From an uncultured Oscillospiraceae bacterium (lineage in GTDB: Bacteria > Bacillota > Clostridia > Oscillospirales > Ruminococcaceae), in NCBI GenBank assembly GCA_934456315.1, contig CAKSHG010000048.1, forward strand, positions 1-11,972: 11,972 bases of DNA, given 5' to 3'. Position numbers and translations under genes: made by a program. Positions 1 to 6,860 of this stretch are shown here, in pieces. The notes beneath the pieces are model-generated. The model was not told the origin of the DNA. It worked only from the letters and a program-made list of their open reading frames with translations, and ran no database searches. Each line of letters begins with the position of its first letter. Position 1 is the stretch's first letter.

Positions 1-1550
1 CCGTTGGAGCGCGCCTGCTTTTCCTCCTTGTGGACGAAGGGCTGACCCGCGCCGTTGATACAGCCGCCGGGGCACGCCATGACCTCCACGAAGTCGAAAT
101 GCTCGCCCGCCCTTATGCGCTGAATGAGCTTTTCAGCATTTCCAAGCCCGCTGACAACGCCGATGTGGAGCTTCCTGTCGCCGTAGGGGATTTCGACCTC
201 CTTGACGCCGTCCAGTCCGCGCACTGCCTGGTACATTATGCCGCTGCCGCGCTTGTTGTCGGAAATGCGGCGGAGCACTGCCTCGGTAACGCCGCCGGTG
301 GTGCCGAAGATGACTCCCGCGCCCGCCATCGTGCCGAAAGGCATGTCGACAGCCTCGGGGTGGATACTTGTGAGCTGAATTCCGGATTCCTTGACCATCT
401 GGACGAACTCCTGGGTAGTCAGGACGTAGTCAACCATCTGGGTGCCGTCAGCCGCGCGGAATTCTTCGCGGAGTGCCTCGCGCTTCTTGGCGGTGCAGGG
501 CATGAGCGCGATGTGGACGTGCTTCTTAGGCTCCTCCCGGAACTGCTCGCGGATAACCGCCGCGAACATCTGCATGGGTGATTTGCAGCTTGAAACGTGC
601 TCCATCAGGTCGGGGTGCCTGGTTTCAGCGTAGCGGACCCACGCCGGGCAGCAGGAGCTGAACAGCGGCAGGTCGTTTCCGGCGGTGACGTGCTCCAGCA
701 GCTCTGCGGATTCCTCCATAACGGTTAGGTCTGCGGCGGTGGAGGTATCGTATATCTCGTCGAATCCCATTCTGCGGAGCGCTGCAACGACCAGTCCCAT
801 TGTGTTCTGACCGTCCTTCAGCCCCAGTTCGCTGCCGATAGCTACGCGGACTGCGGGGGCTATCTGGATAGTCACCATGGTGTCCTTGTCGGAGAGTGCC
901 TTCCAGACGTCTGCGATGTTGTTCTTCACAACAATGGCGCCGGTGGGACAGACAGCGGCGCACTGACCGCAGCCAACGCAGTCGGTTTCGCCGATGGGTT
1001 TGTGGAACGCAGTGCCGACTACCATTCGGGAGCCGCGGTTCATGAAGTCGATGACGCCGACGTTCTGTATCTCGTTGCAGGTGCGCACGCAGTCGCCGCA
1101 GAGAATGCACTTGTGGTGGTCTATCGTAATGCAGGGGGAACTGTCGTCAACATCGGGCTTCGGCGCGGAGTTCGGGAAACGTACTCCCTCAATGTGGAAG
1201 CGCCTTGCGATGTCCTGGAGCTTGCACTTCTCGTTGTTGTCGCAGGTGGTGCAGTCGCGGCAGTGGTTTGCGAGCAGCAGCTCGAGTATCACCTTGCGGT
1301 ATTTGCGCAGGCGCTCGGTGTTGGTGCGTATCTCCATGCCGGGCTTGGGCGGGGTGGAGCAGGAAGCGTGGAGGGTCCCCCACTGGTCCTCGACCATGCA
1401 CATACGGCAGGCGCCGTATGTCGACAGCTCTGAATGATAGCAGAACGTGGGCATTTTTATGCCGACCTTCTGGATAAGCGCCAACAGGTTCTTTTCGCCG
1501 TTTATCTCAACGGGGATACCGTCGATGGTCATATATCTGTTCATGTCCAT
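1..1550 (-). CDS. hydA: [FeFe]-hydrogenase catalytic subunit HydA of a NADH-linked complex (C-terminus outside window)
   Basis: Catalytic subunit that reduces protons or oxidises H2 at the H-cluster, in the cytoplasm, as part of a HydABC complex. The first 516 residues are visible. Order: 2Fe-2S ferredoxin-like domain (C37, C48, C51, C64); His-Cys3 4Fe-4S motif (H96, C97, C100, C103, C109); two-cluster ferredoxin domain (C148/151/154/158 and C191/194/197/201); then the H-domain. All H-domain signatures are present: L1 SSCCPAW with C300, L2 MPCTAKKRE with C352, L3 ACPGGCINGAGQP with C493 and C497. L1 has Ser where Thr is more usual and Ala where Gly is common. The start ATG at 1550 lies one base after the hydB stop and has GAGGTG 7 bases upstream, inside the end of hydB, so translation is probably coupled. 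Seen: motifs and order. Known: such HydA proteins work with NuoF-like and NuoE-like partners. The frame is open at the window edge. Confidence 0.97.
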   Translation of the reverse strand, partial: MDMNRYMTIDGIPVEINGEKNLLALIQKVGIKMPTFCYHSELSTYGACRMCMVEDQWGTLHASCSTPPKPGMEIRTNTERLRKYRKVILELLLANHCRDCTTCDNNEKCKLQDIARRFHIEGVRFPNSAPKPDVDDSSPCITIDHHKCILCGDCVRTCNEIQNVGVIDFMNRGSRMVVGTAFHKPIGETDCVGCGQCAAVCPTGAIVVKNNIADVWKALSDKDTMVTIQIAPAVRVAIGSELGLKDGQNTMGLVVAALRRMGFDEIYDTSTAADLTVMEESAELLEHVTAGNDLPLFSSCCPAWVRYAETRHPDLMEHVSSCKSPMQMFAAVIREQFREEPKKHVHIALMPCTAKKREALREEFRAADGTQMVDYVLTTQEFVQMVKESGIQLTSIHPEAVDMPFGTMAGAGVIFGTTGGVTEAVLRRISDNKRGSGIMYQAVRGLDGVKEVEIPYGDRKLHIGVVSGLGNAEKLIQRIRAGEHFDFVEVMACPGGCINGAGQPFVHKEEKQARSN

Positions 1551-1551
1551 T

Positions 1552-3426
1552 TCACTTCACCTCTATCGCATGGAACGGGCAGGTGGAAACGCACGCTCCG
1601 CACTTGATACACTTGCTCTGGTCGATGACGAACGGCGACTTTATCACGCCGCTTATCGCGCCGACGGGACAGCCGCGCGAGCACTTGGAGCAGCCCTTGC
1701 ACTTGTCAGGCTGTATCTCAATGCGCTTTAGCTTCTGACAGACTCCGGCAGGGCAGCGCTTCTCGAAGATGTGCGCCTCGTATTCGTCGCGGAAGTTCTT
1801 TATCGTGCTGACCACCGGGGAAGCTGCGGACTTGCCCAGACCGCACAGCGCCGTTGCGGAGATGGTTTCCGCAAGCTCAAGCAGGAGGTCGATATCCCCC
1901 GGCTCGCCGTTTCCTGCGACTATCCGCTCGAGTATCTCAAGCATGCGCTTGGTGCCCTCGCGGCAGGGTACGCACTTTCCGCAGGATTCGTTCTGCGTGA
2001 AGTTCATGAAGAACCTCGCGACCTCCACCATGCAGGTCTTGTCGTTCATGACGACCAGACCGCCGGAGCCGATCATCGCGCCGGCTTTCTTGACGGAGTC
2101 GAAGTCGAGGGGCAGGTCGAGGTCCTTTTCGGTCAGCGTTCCGCCGGAGGGTCCTCCTATCTGGACCGCCTTGAACTTCCCGCCGCCGCGGATACCTCCG
2201 CCGACGTCGTAGATGACTTCGCGGAGGGTAGTTCCCATCGGTACTTCGATAAGACCAGTGTTCTCGATGTCGCCGGTTATCGCGAACGCCTTTGTTCCGG
2301 GGCTTTTCTCAACGCCGATCCCCTTGAACCAGTCGGCTCCGCGCAGAATTATCGAAGGCACGTTGGCGTAGGTTTCAACGTTGTTGAGGACTGTCGGGTT
2401 GTCGAACAGACCATGTTCAACGGTGCGTGGAGGCTTTACGCGGGGCATACCGCGCTTGCCCTCGATGGAGGCGGTCAGGGCGCTGCCCTCGCCGCATACG
2501 AACGCGCCGGCACCGCGGTTGATGTGAAGCTCGAAATCGAATCCGCTGCCGAGGATATTCTTACCCAGCAGACCTATCTCCTTGGCCTGCGCGATAGCAG
2601 TTTTCAGTCGCTCGACCGCAAGGGGGTACTCCGCGCGGACGTATATGTAGCCCTCAGTGGCTCCGCAGGCTGCGCCTGCTATCATCATGCCCTCGAGCAT
2701 GCGGTGCGGGTCACCCTCCATGATGCTTCTGTCCATGAAGGCTCCGGGGTCGCCCTCGTCGCCGTTGCAGACAACGTACTTCTGGGAAGCGCCCTGGCGC
2801 TTTACCTGCGCCCACTTCCTGCCTGCGGGGAATCCTCCGCCGCCGCGTCCGCGCAGCCCGGATTCGCTGACCTCCTCGATGACCTCGTCGGGGGTCATGT
2901 CGAACAGCGCCTTTTCGAACGCAGAATAGCCGCCCTGGGAGATGTATTCCTTAACGGAGAGGGAGTCGATATGTCCGCAGTGCTCCAGCACGACGCGGGT
3001 CTGCTTCTTGTAGAACGGTATCTCCTCCTGGGTCTTGTAGACCTCGCCGTTCTTCTGGAACGCGAGCCGCTCGATGTGCTCGCCGTTCATGATGGTCTTT
3101 TCAACTATCTCGTCGCAGTCGTCGACCTTTACCTTGGTGTAGAGCCAGCCCTCCGGCTCGATACGCACCAGCGGGCCTCTCTCGCAGAATCCGTGGCAGC
3201 CGCTCTTTTTAAGGGCAACGCCGTCAGATTCCGGCTCGTGCTCAAGCTCCACGGCGCAGTGTATCCCCTTGGCTTCTATCAGCTCGCGGAGCCTTGCGTA
3301 GATATTCAGCGAGCCGCTGGAAACGCAGCCGGTGCCCGCGCAGACGAGAATTTTCCTCTTGTATGCATTGTAAGCCTTGACGCAGTCCTCGCGGAATGCC
3401 CTGAGCTCCTGTCTGTCCTTTAACAT
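1552..3426 (-). CDS. hydB: NuoF-like flavoprotein subunit HydB of the [FeFe]-hydrogenase
   Basis: A 624-residue NAD(H)- and FMN-binding subunit that passes electrons between NADH, ferredoxin and HydA. Domains in order: thioredoxin-like 2Fe-2S domain (C29, C34, C77, C81); NADH-binding loop GRGGGGFPAG near 192-202; FMN-binding CNGDEGDPGAF near 220-230; SLBB-type segment near 400-430; NuoF 4Fe-4S site (C482, C485, C488, C528); and a C-terminal two-cluster ferredoxin (C576/579/582/586 and C606/609/612/616). That fused ferredoxin tail distinguishes HydB from respiratory NuoF. The ATG at 3426 was chosen because AAGGAGG lies 7 bases upstream; a longer frame back to 3528 would run through hydC and lacks such a site. 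It overlaps the hydC end by 7 bases. An extra Cys pair (C558, C563) just before the ferredoxin tail could be another metal site. Electron bifurcation is inferred from the family; a simple NADH-linked enzyme is the alternative. Confidence 0.96.
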   Translation of the reverse strand: MLKDRQELRAFREDCVKAYNAYKRKILVCAGTGCVSSGSLNIYARLRELIEAKGIHCAVELEHEPESDGVALKKSGCHGFCERGPLVRIEPEGWLYTKVKVDDCDEIVEKTIMNGEHIERLAFQKNGEVYKTQEEIPFYKKQTRVVLEHCGHIDSLSVKEYISQGGYSAFEKALFDMTPDEVIEEVSESGLRGRGGGGFPAGRKWAQVKRQGASQKYVVCNGDEGDPGAFMDRSIMEGDPHRMLEGMMIAGAACGATEGYIYVRAEYPLAVERLKTAIAQAKEIGLLGKNILGSGFDFELHINRGAGAFVCGEGSALTASIEGKRGMPRVKPPRTVEHGLFDNPTVLNNVETYANVPSIILRGADWFKGIGVEKSPGTKAFAITGDIENTGLIEVPMGTTLREVIYDVGGGIRGGGKFKAVQIGGPSGGTLTEKDLDLPLDFDSVKKAGAMIGSGGLVVMNDKTCMVEVARFFMNFTQNESCGKCVPCREGTKRMLEILERIVAGNGEPGDIDLLLELAETISATALCGLGKSAASPVVSTIKNFRDEYEAHIFEKRCPAGVCQKLKRIEIQPDKCKGCSKCSRGCPVGAISGVIKSPFVIDQSKCIKCGACVSTCPFHAIEVK

Positions 3427-3902
3427 TCGCCGTCCTCCTTCAGTTTTTTCAGGATAGCGGAAGCCTTGTCCGGGGTCATTTCCGCGTGAACGTGGTCGTT
3501 GACCGTGATGACCGGGGCAAGTCCGCATGCGCCGAGGCAGGAAACGGTTTCGACGGTGAACATCAGGTCGTCAGTGGTCTTTTTGGATTCGGATAGCCCG
3601 AGCTCCTCGCGGAGCCTTGCAAGGATAGGCGGGGACTGTCTGACATGACAGGCGGTGCCGTCGCATACCTTGATAACGAACTTTCCCTTTGGCTCGAGCG
3701 AGAAATTCTCGTAGAACGTAGCCACGCTGAAAAGCCGCGCCTCTCCCACGCCGAGCCGCTTTGCGATGTGCGGGAACACCTCTTTCGGCAGGTAGCGGTA
3801 GTGCTCCTGGACTCCCTGTAGGATAGAAATGATGTTCTTTTCCTCGCAGCCGATGCCGTCGATGATCTTGTCGACATCGTCAAGCTGAATGGTACTTTGC
3901 AT
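3420..3902 (-). CDS. hydC: NuoE-like 2Fe-2S subunit HydC of the [FeFe]-hydrogenase
   Basis: A 160-residue thioredoxin-fold 2Fe-2S protein, the small electron-transfer subunit of the complex. An N-terminal helical part carries the NuoE-like segment LPKEVFPHIAKRLGV near 38-52 and the FSVATFYENF segment near 58-67. The cluster ligands are C80 and C85 (CDGTAC) plus C122 and C126 (CLGAC). The length is normal for the family. The ATG at 3902 has AAGGAGGA 8 bases upstream. It is the first gene of a tight hydC-hydB-hydA operon, the same order as nuoE-nuoF-nuoG. A 291-bp AT-rich gap precedes it and should hold the operon promoter, although no consensus -35/-10 pair is obvious there. Assignment as HydC rather than NuoE rests on the downstream hydA. 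Confidence 0.96.
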   Translation of the reverse strand: MQSTIQLDDVDKIIDGIGCEEKNIISILQGVQEHYRYLPKEVFPHIAKRLGVGEARLFSVATFYENFSLEPKGKFVIKVCDGTACHVRQSPPILARLREELGLSESKKTTDDLMFTVETVSCLGACGLAPVITVNDHVHAEMTPDKASAILKKLKEDGEC

Positions 3903-3965
3903 TAGATCGTTCCTCCTTCGGTTTAGTGCGGAAATAAACGGTTTCTCTGCCAGACTCTGCTATTA

Positions 3966-4117
3966 TTCCGTTGATACGACGGAAACTTTGAACAGAGGTA
4001 AAAAACTTTTGTTAAGCATTACTATAATTTTAACACAACATCTGCTGATTTGGTATTGCTTAACTGATATAGTACCATGCTTATTTAGCATATTGGCACA
4101 TCAGCCGAAGTTAACAA
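3966..4117 (-). promoter_or_regulatory. Putative regulatory region upstream of hydCBA
   Basis: The gap between mnmA and hydC (3903-4193) is AT-rich. It contains TTAAC or GTTAA at 4011-4015, 4030-4034, 4060-4064 and overlapping at 4110-4115. The first two form a perfect inverted repeat TGTTAA/TTAACA with 14 bases between. A second inverted repeat, TTCCGT (3966-3971) and ACGGAA (3979-3984), lies nearer hydC and could be an operator or leader hairpin. On the minus strand a TATAGT (5 of 6) or TAAAAT -10-like element occurs around 4020-4031, but no good -35 pairs with it. The operon promoter must be here, yet I cannot place it confidently. TTGTTAA half-sites resemble those of clostridial Rex, but the spacing does not match a full operator. 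Confidence 0.35.
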
Positions 4118-4140
4118 TTCTCTTTTGTGCATTATCCACC

Positions 4141-4177
4141 AAAACAAAAGAGCCGCCCGGACCAAGCCGGACAGCTC
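4141..4177 (-). terminator. Rho-independent terminator of the Rrf2-nadA-mnmA operon
   Basis: On the minus strand an 11-bp stem (GAGCTGTCCGG pairing with CCGGGCGGCTC, two G-U pairs) closes a 6-base loop (4161-4166) and is followed by TTTTGTTTT (4149 down to 4141). It begins 16 bases after the mnmA stop. It separates this operon from hydCBA downstream on the same strand. Confidence 0.93.
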
Positions 4178-4193
4178 CGCAATATTCATATGT

Positions 4194-5285
4194 TTATTCA
4201 GCGGAAAGTATCGTGCCGCCGCCGACGACGATATCCCCGAGGTAGAGCACCACTGCCTGACCTGCGGTGACAGCTCTCTGCGGCTTTTCGAACTCAACGT
4301 GGACGACGCCGTCAGCGCTGGCGTGAACCGTCGCTGCGGCTTCTCTGCCGTTGTAGCGCGTCCGAGCGGTGACCTCCACCGGCTCGGAGGGAGCGTGCTC
4401 CCAGAGGATCCAGTTGAAATCCCCGGCGGTAAGGTGGCTGGAATACAGCCCCTCCTCGCGGGAAAGGGTGACGGTGTTGCGCTGCATATCCTTCGCGCAG
4501 ACGTACATACGCTCGCCGAAGCCCACGCCAAGCCCCTTGCGCTGACCTATCGTGTACCTGATTATGCCGGAGTGCTCGCCGATGACGTTGCCGTCTGTGT
4601 CGAGGAACGCTCCGTGCGGGTAGGTCTTTCCGGTGCGCATTCTGATGAACTCCGCGTAGTCACCGTCGGGAACGAAGCAGATATCCTGGCTGTCGTGCTT
4701 GTGGGCGTTCAGTAACCCCAGCTTTTCGGCGAAGGCGCGCACCTCGTCCTTGCTGGCGAAGTCACCCAGCGGGAAGATCGTGTGGGAAAGCTGCTCCTGC
4801 GACATCGAGTAGAGGACGTAGCTCTGATCCTTGGCGAGATTTTTCGCCTTTTTCAGCACCCACCTGCCGTATTCCGGGAGGAACTCCGTCCGGGCGTAAT
4901 GTCCGGTGACGATGTACTCGCAGCCCAGCGCGCGGCCGCGCTGATACAGCAGCTCGAACTTCATGTAGCGGTTGCAGTCGATACAGGGATTAGGTGTCAG
5001 CCCGTTCTCGTAGGCGCTGATGAACCTCCCCACGACGTCCCGCTCGAATTCGTCCACGAAATTGAAAACGTAGAACTTCATGCCCATCGAGTAGGCTGCG
5101 TTCCGCGCGTCCTCGGCGTCGTCGGCGGTGCAGCAGGACTTCTCGGTGCAGGCGCAGTCGGCGTTGTTTCGCAGCTTCATCGTGACGCCGATACAGTCGT
5201 AGCCGCGCTGTACCATCAGCGCCGCCGCTACCGAGCTGTCAACGCCTCCGCTCATCGCGATGAGCGCGGTAGGCTTGTCCGTCAT
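4194..5285 (-). CDS. mnmA: tRNA-specific 2-thiouridylase MnmA
   Basis: A 363-residue enzyme that activates the wobble uridine (U34) of Lys, Glu and Gln tRNAs with ATP and inserts sulfur to give 2-thiouridine. The N-terminal PP-loop is SGGVDSS at 12-18. The catalytic cysteine is C101 in NPCIDCN, and the second, persulfide-forming cysteine is C203 in DSQDICF. The TGHYAR segment is near 127-132, IGQRKGLGVG lies mid-protein, and a C-terminal beta-barrel follows. Four cysteines cluster at C44, C46, C51 and C52 in a loop after the first Rossmann strands, more than a typical MnmA needs. The ATG overlaps the nadA stop by 4 bases (ATGA), implying translational coupling; only a weak GAGG lies upstream. 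It is the last gene before a strong terminator. In many Firmicutes mnmA follows Rrf2-iscS-iscU, whereas here nadA occupies that place, so the sulfur-donating desulfurase must be encoded elsewhere. Confidence 0.96.
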   Translation of the reverse strand: MTDKPTALIAMSGGVDSSVAAALMVQRGYDCIGVTMKLRNNADCACTEKSCCTADDAEDARNAAYSMGMKFYVFNFVDEFERDVVGRFISAYENGLTPNPCIDCNRYMKFELLYQRGRALGCEYIVTGHYARTEFLPEYGRWVLKKAKNLAKDQSYVLYSMSQEQLSHTIFPLGDFASKDEVRAFAEKLGLLNAHKHDSQDICFVPDGDYAEFIRMRTGKTYPHGAFLDTDGNVIGEHSGIIRYTIGQRKGLGVGFGERMYVCAKDMQRNTVTLSREEGLYSSHLTAGDFNWILWEHAPSEPVEVTARTRYNGREAAATVHASADGVVHVEFEKPQRAVTAGQAVVLYLGDIVVGGGTILSAE

Positions 5286-6196
5286 TCGCCGAGCCTCAGC
5301 ATTTCATCTATGCAGTGCTTAGCCGCAAGGCGCTCCTGTTCCTCGATGTTGATTTCGAAACCGTCGCGGCCCTCGAGAGTGTGCAGTACGTCTGCGATGG
5401 TGGTGACCTTCATGTTGTGGCACACGCAGTCCTTGGAGAGCGGGAAGAACAGCTTTTCGGGGTGGTCGATGCCGAGGTGCTGTACGATGCTGTTTTCGGT
5501 GCCGATGATGAATTCCCTGGCGTCGCTCTTTGCGGCGTAGGCCATTATTTCTGTGGTGCTTCCGGTGAAGTCGGCGAGGTCAACTATTTCAGGGCGGCAC
5601 TCCGGGTGGACGAGCAGCAGGGCGTCCGGGTGGAGCTTCTTTGCTGCGCGGACGTCAGCGGCGGTGAGCTTCGCGTGGGTGGGGCAGCCGCCGTGAATGA
5701 GCTGTATCTCCTTTTCAGGGACCTGCTTCTTTACGAAGTCGCCGAGGTTGCAGTCGGGGATAAACAGTATCTTATCCGCGTCGAGCTTCCTGATTATCTT
5801 GACGGCGGAGGAGGAGGTCACGCAGACATCGGAGAGGGTCTTGAGCGCAGCAGTGGTGTTTATGTAGGCAACGACCTTGTGGTCGGGGTACATCTGCTTT
5901 AGCTGGGTGAGCATGTCGACGTCGAGCTGCTCCGCCATGGGACAGCCGGCTTCCTCGCGGGGGATAAGTACGCGCTTTTCCGGCGAGAGTATCTTGACGG
6001 TTTCCGCCATGAAGCGGACGCCGCACATCATGACTGTCGCGCTGGGAGCCTTTGCGGCTTTCTGCGCAAGCCCGAAGGAATCGCCGACGAAATCAGCGAC
6101 TTCAAGTATGTCGTGGGTCTGATAGCAGTGCGCCAGGATACAGACGTCCTTTTCCTTCTTGAGCTCGATTATCCTTTTCTGAATGTCGTTAAGCAT
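5282..6196 (-). CDS. nadA: Quinolinate synthase NadA
   Basis: A 304-residue 4Fe-4S enzyme that condenses iminoaspartate with dihydroxyacetone phosphate to quinolinate in de novo NAD synthesis. Family signatures: LAHCYQ at 21-26, GDSFGLAQ near 38-45, MCGVRFMAE near 57-65, EAGCPMAE near 82-89, HPECRPE near 197-203 and CVCHNMK near 257-263. By position, C85, C171 and C259 are the likely cluster ligands, and H197/E199 of the HPE motif the active-site residues; this mapping is my inference from known NadA structures. The ATG at 6196 was chosen because GGGAGGAG lies 6 bases upstream; an upstream ATG at 6241 overlaps the Rrf2 stop and has no such site. nadA sits 49 bp after the regulator and overlaps mnmA by 4 bp. 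nadB and nadC, its usual partners, are absent from the window, so iminoaspartate must come from an enzyme encoded elsewhere. Confidence 0.96.
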   Translation of the reverse strand: MLNDIQKRIIELKKEKDVCILAHCYQTHDILEVADFVGDSFGLAQKAAKAPSATVMMCGVRFMAETVKILSPEKRVLIPREEAGCPMAEQLDVDMLTQLKQMYPDHKVVAYINTTAALKTLSDVCVTSSSAVKIIRKLDADKILFIPDCNLGDFVKKQVPEKEIQLIHGGCPTHAKLTAADVRAAKKLHPDALLLVHPECRPEIVDLADFTGSTTEIMAYAAKSDAREFIIGTENSIVQHLGIDHPEKLFFPLSKDCVCHNMKVTTIADVLHTLEGRDGFEINIEEQERLAAKHCIDEMLRLGE

Positions 6197-6245
6197 ATGT
6201 TTCTCCTCCCGGAAAGCGGCAGGTCGCCTTGCCGCGTCCATTGTA

Positions 6246-6674
6246 TTATATCGAGTAGTCGCCGCCGGTGGTATTGTCGATGATATCCTGTAGGGTAACG
6301 CTGTCGAGGTAGTTGTTTATCGCCTTGTAAAGCCCCTCCCAGACGGGCAGGGTGATACACTCCGACGCACGCGGACACTCGTTCACGGGGTATTGCAGGC
6401 AGGTCACGGGGCAGAGGTTGCCCTCGGTGACGCGCAGTATCTCGCCTACGGTGTACTGGTCGGGAGTCTTGGACAGCGCGTAGCCGCCCTGATAGCCGCG
6501 GTTGGTGCGGAGCAGTCCCGCCTTGTTAAGCAGAGGGACGATCTGCTCCAGGTATTTTTTGGATATATCCTGACGATCAGCGATATCTTTTAAAGCGATG
6601 AATCCGTCCGAGCGGTGGATAGCGAGGTCGAGCATCATTCTAAGCGCGTAGCGCCCTTTGGTAGAAATTTTCAA
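6246..6674 (-). CDS. Rrf2-family transcriptional regulator (IscR/CymR-like), TTG start
   Basis: A 142-residue winged-helix DNA-binding protein of the Rrf2 family, whose members sense Fe-S cluster, cysteine or redox state. It begins with the classic (M)KISTKGRYALR, has a helix-turn-helix near 25-62 (including KKYLEQIVPLLNKAGLL and the RGYQGGY wing), and carries four cysteines: C88, C92, C100 and C106. The spacing (x3, x7, x5) differs from E. coli IscR but could hold a cluster. The TTG at 6674 was chosen because the family start is there and AAAGGGG lies exactly 7 bases upstream. The only upstream in-frame ATG (6713) falls inside a hairpin and would add 13 residues foreign to the family. It heads an operon with nadA and mnmA, so its likely targets are its own promoters and perhaps the SufCB-like unit to the right. 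Which signal it senses cannot be told from sequence. Confidence 0.93.
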   Translation of the reverse strand: MKISTKGRYALRMMLDLAIHRSDGFIALKDIADRQDISKKYLEQIVPLLNKAGLLRTNRGYQGGYALSKTPDQYTVGEILRVTEGNLCPVTCLQYPVNECPRASECITLPVWEGLYKAINNYLDSVTLQDIIDNTTGGDYSI

Positions 6675-6681
6675 TTTAAAG

Positions 6682-6688
6682 CCCCTTT
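6682..6688 (-). promoter_or_regulatory. Ribosome binding site that fixes the TTG start of the Rrf2 gene
   Basis: AAAGGGG on the minus strand with a 7-base gap to TTG at 6674-6672. No comparable site precedes the in-frame ATG at 6713. This and the conserved KISTKGRYALR N-terminus decide the start. Confidence 0.8.
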
Positions 6689-6704
6689 CAAGCCGTGAAA
6701 CGTT

Positions 6705-6725
6705 CCGGGGCATACTTTTCCCCGG
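6705..6725 (-). other. Stem-loop in the leader of the Rrf2 mRNA
   Basis: CCGGGG (6705-6710) and CCCCGG (6720-6725) form a perfect 6-bp GC stem around a 9-base loop. It lies between the proximal promoter and the ribosome site, so it would be in both transcripts. No U-tract follows on either strand, so it is not a terminator. It may affect mRNA stability or be an operator; its function is unknown. Confidence 0.5.
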
Positions 6726-6736
6726 GTTATATCATA

Positions 6737-6765
6737 ATTATACCATAGGTTTAGTAGGTTTTCAA
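6737..6765 (-). promoter_or_regulatory. Proximal sigma-A promoter of the Rrf2-nadA-mnmA operon
   Basis: Minus-strand TTGAAA (6765-6760), a 17-base spacer, then TATAAT (6742-6737). TGG directly before the -10 makes an extended -10. The predicted start, near 6730, gives a leader of about 55 bases. The spacer contains ACCTACTAAACC, which could be part of an Rrf2 operator, but I see no clear palindrome. Confidence 0.85.
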
Positions 6766-6798
6766 GGGGGTAACGAAAATTTTTTTGACCTCTCTGAA

Positions 6799-6827
6799 AT
6801 TATACACGTTAAAGCAAAGTTTGTCAA
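6799..6827 (-). promoter_or_regulatory. Distal consensus sigma-A promoter of the Rrf2-nadA-mnmA operon
   Basis: Minus-strand TTGACA (6827-6822), a 17-base spacer, and TATAAT (6804-6799): a perfect match to consensus in both hexamers and spacing. It lies 62 bp upstream of the proximal promoter and only about 10 bases past the stem of the previous gene's terminator. Confidence 0.9.
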
Positions 6828-6828
6828 G

Positions 6829-6860
6829 AAAACAAAAAAGCGCACAAAAATGTACGCTTT
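6829..6860 (-). terminator. Rho-independent terminator directly at the stop of the 97-residue gene
   Basis: On the minus strand a 10-bp stem (AAAGCGTACA with TGTGCGCTTT, one G-U pair; 6851-6860 and 6837-6846) closes a TTTT loop and is followed by a T-rich tail. The stem begins at the last base of the TGA stop codon (6862-6860). Confidence 0.9.

Noticed and set aside
1771..3423. A 550-codon open frame on the plus strand
   Set aside because: It is antisense to hydB and hydC in the complementary frame; its translation has no family motifs, while the minus strand encodes clear NuoF and NuoE domains.
4132..4140. DnaA-box-like TTATCCACC and outward-facing gene orientation suggesting a replication origin
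   Set aside because: Only one imperfect box, not clustered, with no dnaA, dnaN or other origin genes; the divergence point is at about 7.3 kb, far from it.
3889..4245. A 118-codon plus-strand frame in the hydC-mnmA gap
   Set aside because: It overlaps the hydC start, the regulatory region and the mnmA terminator and end. Composition is not protein-like and there is no ribosome site.
6675..6713. ATG at 6713 as the start of the Rrf2 protein
   Set aside because: It lies in a hairpin, lacks a ribosome site and would add 13 non-family residues before KISTKGRYALR; TTG 6674 has AAAGGGG at 7 bases.
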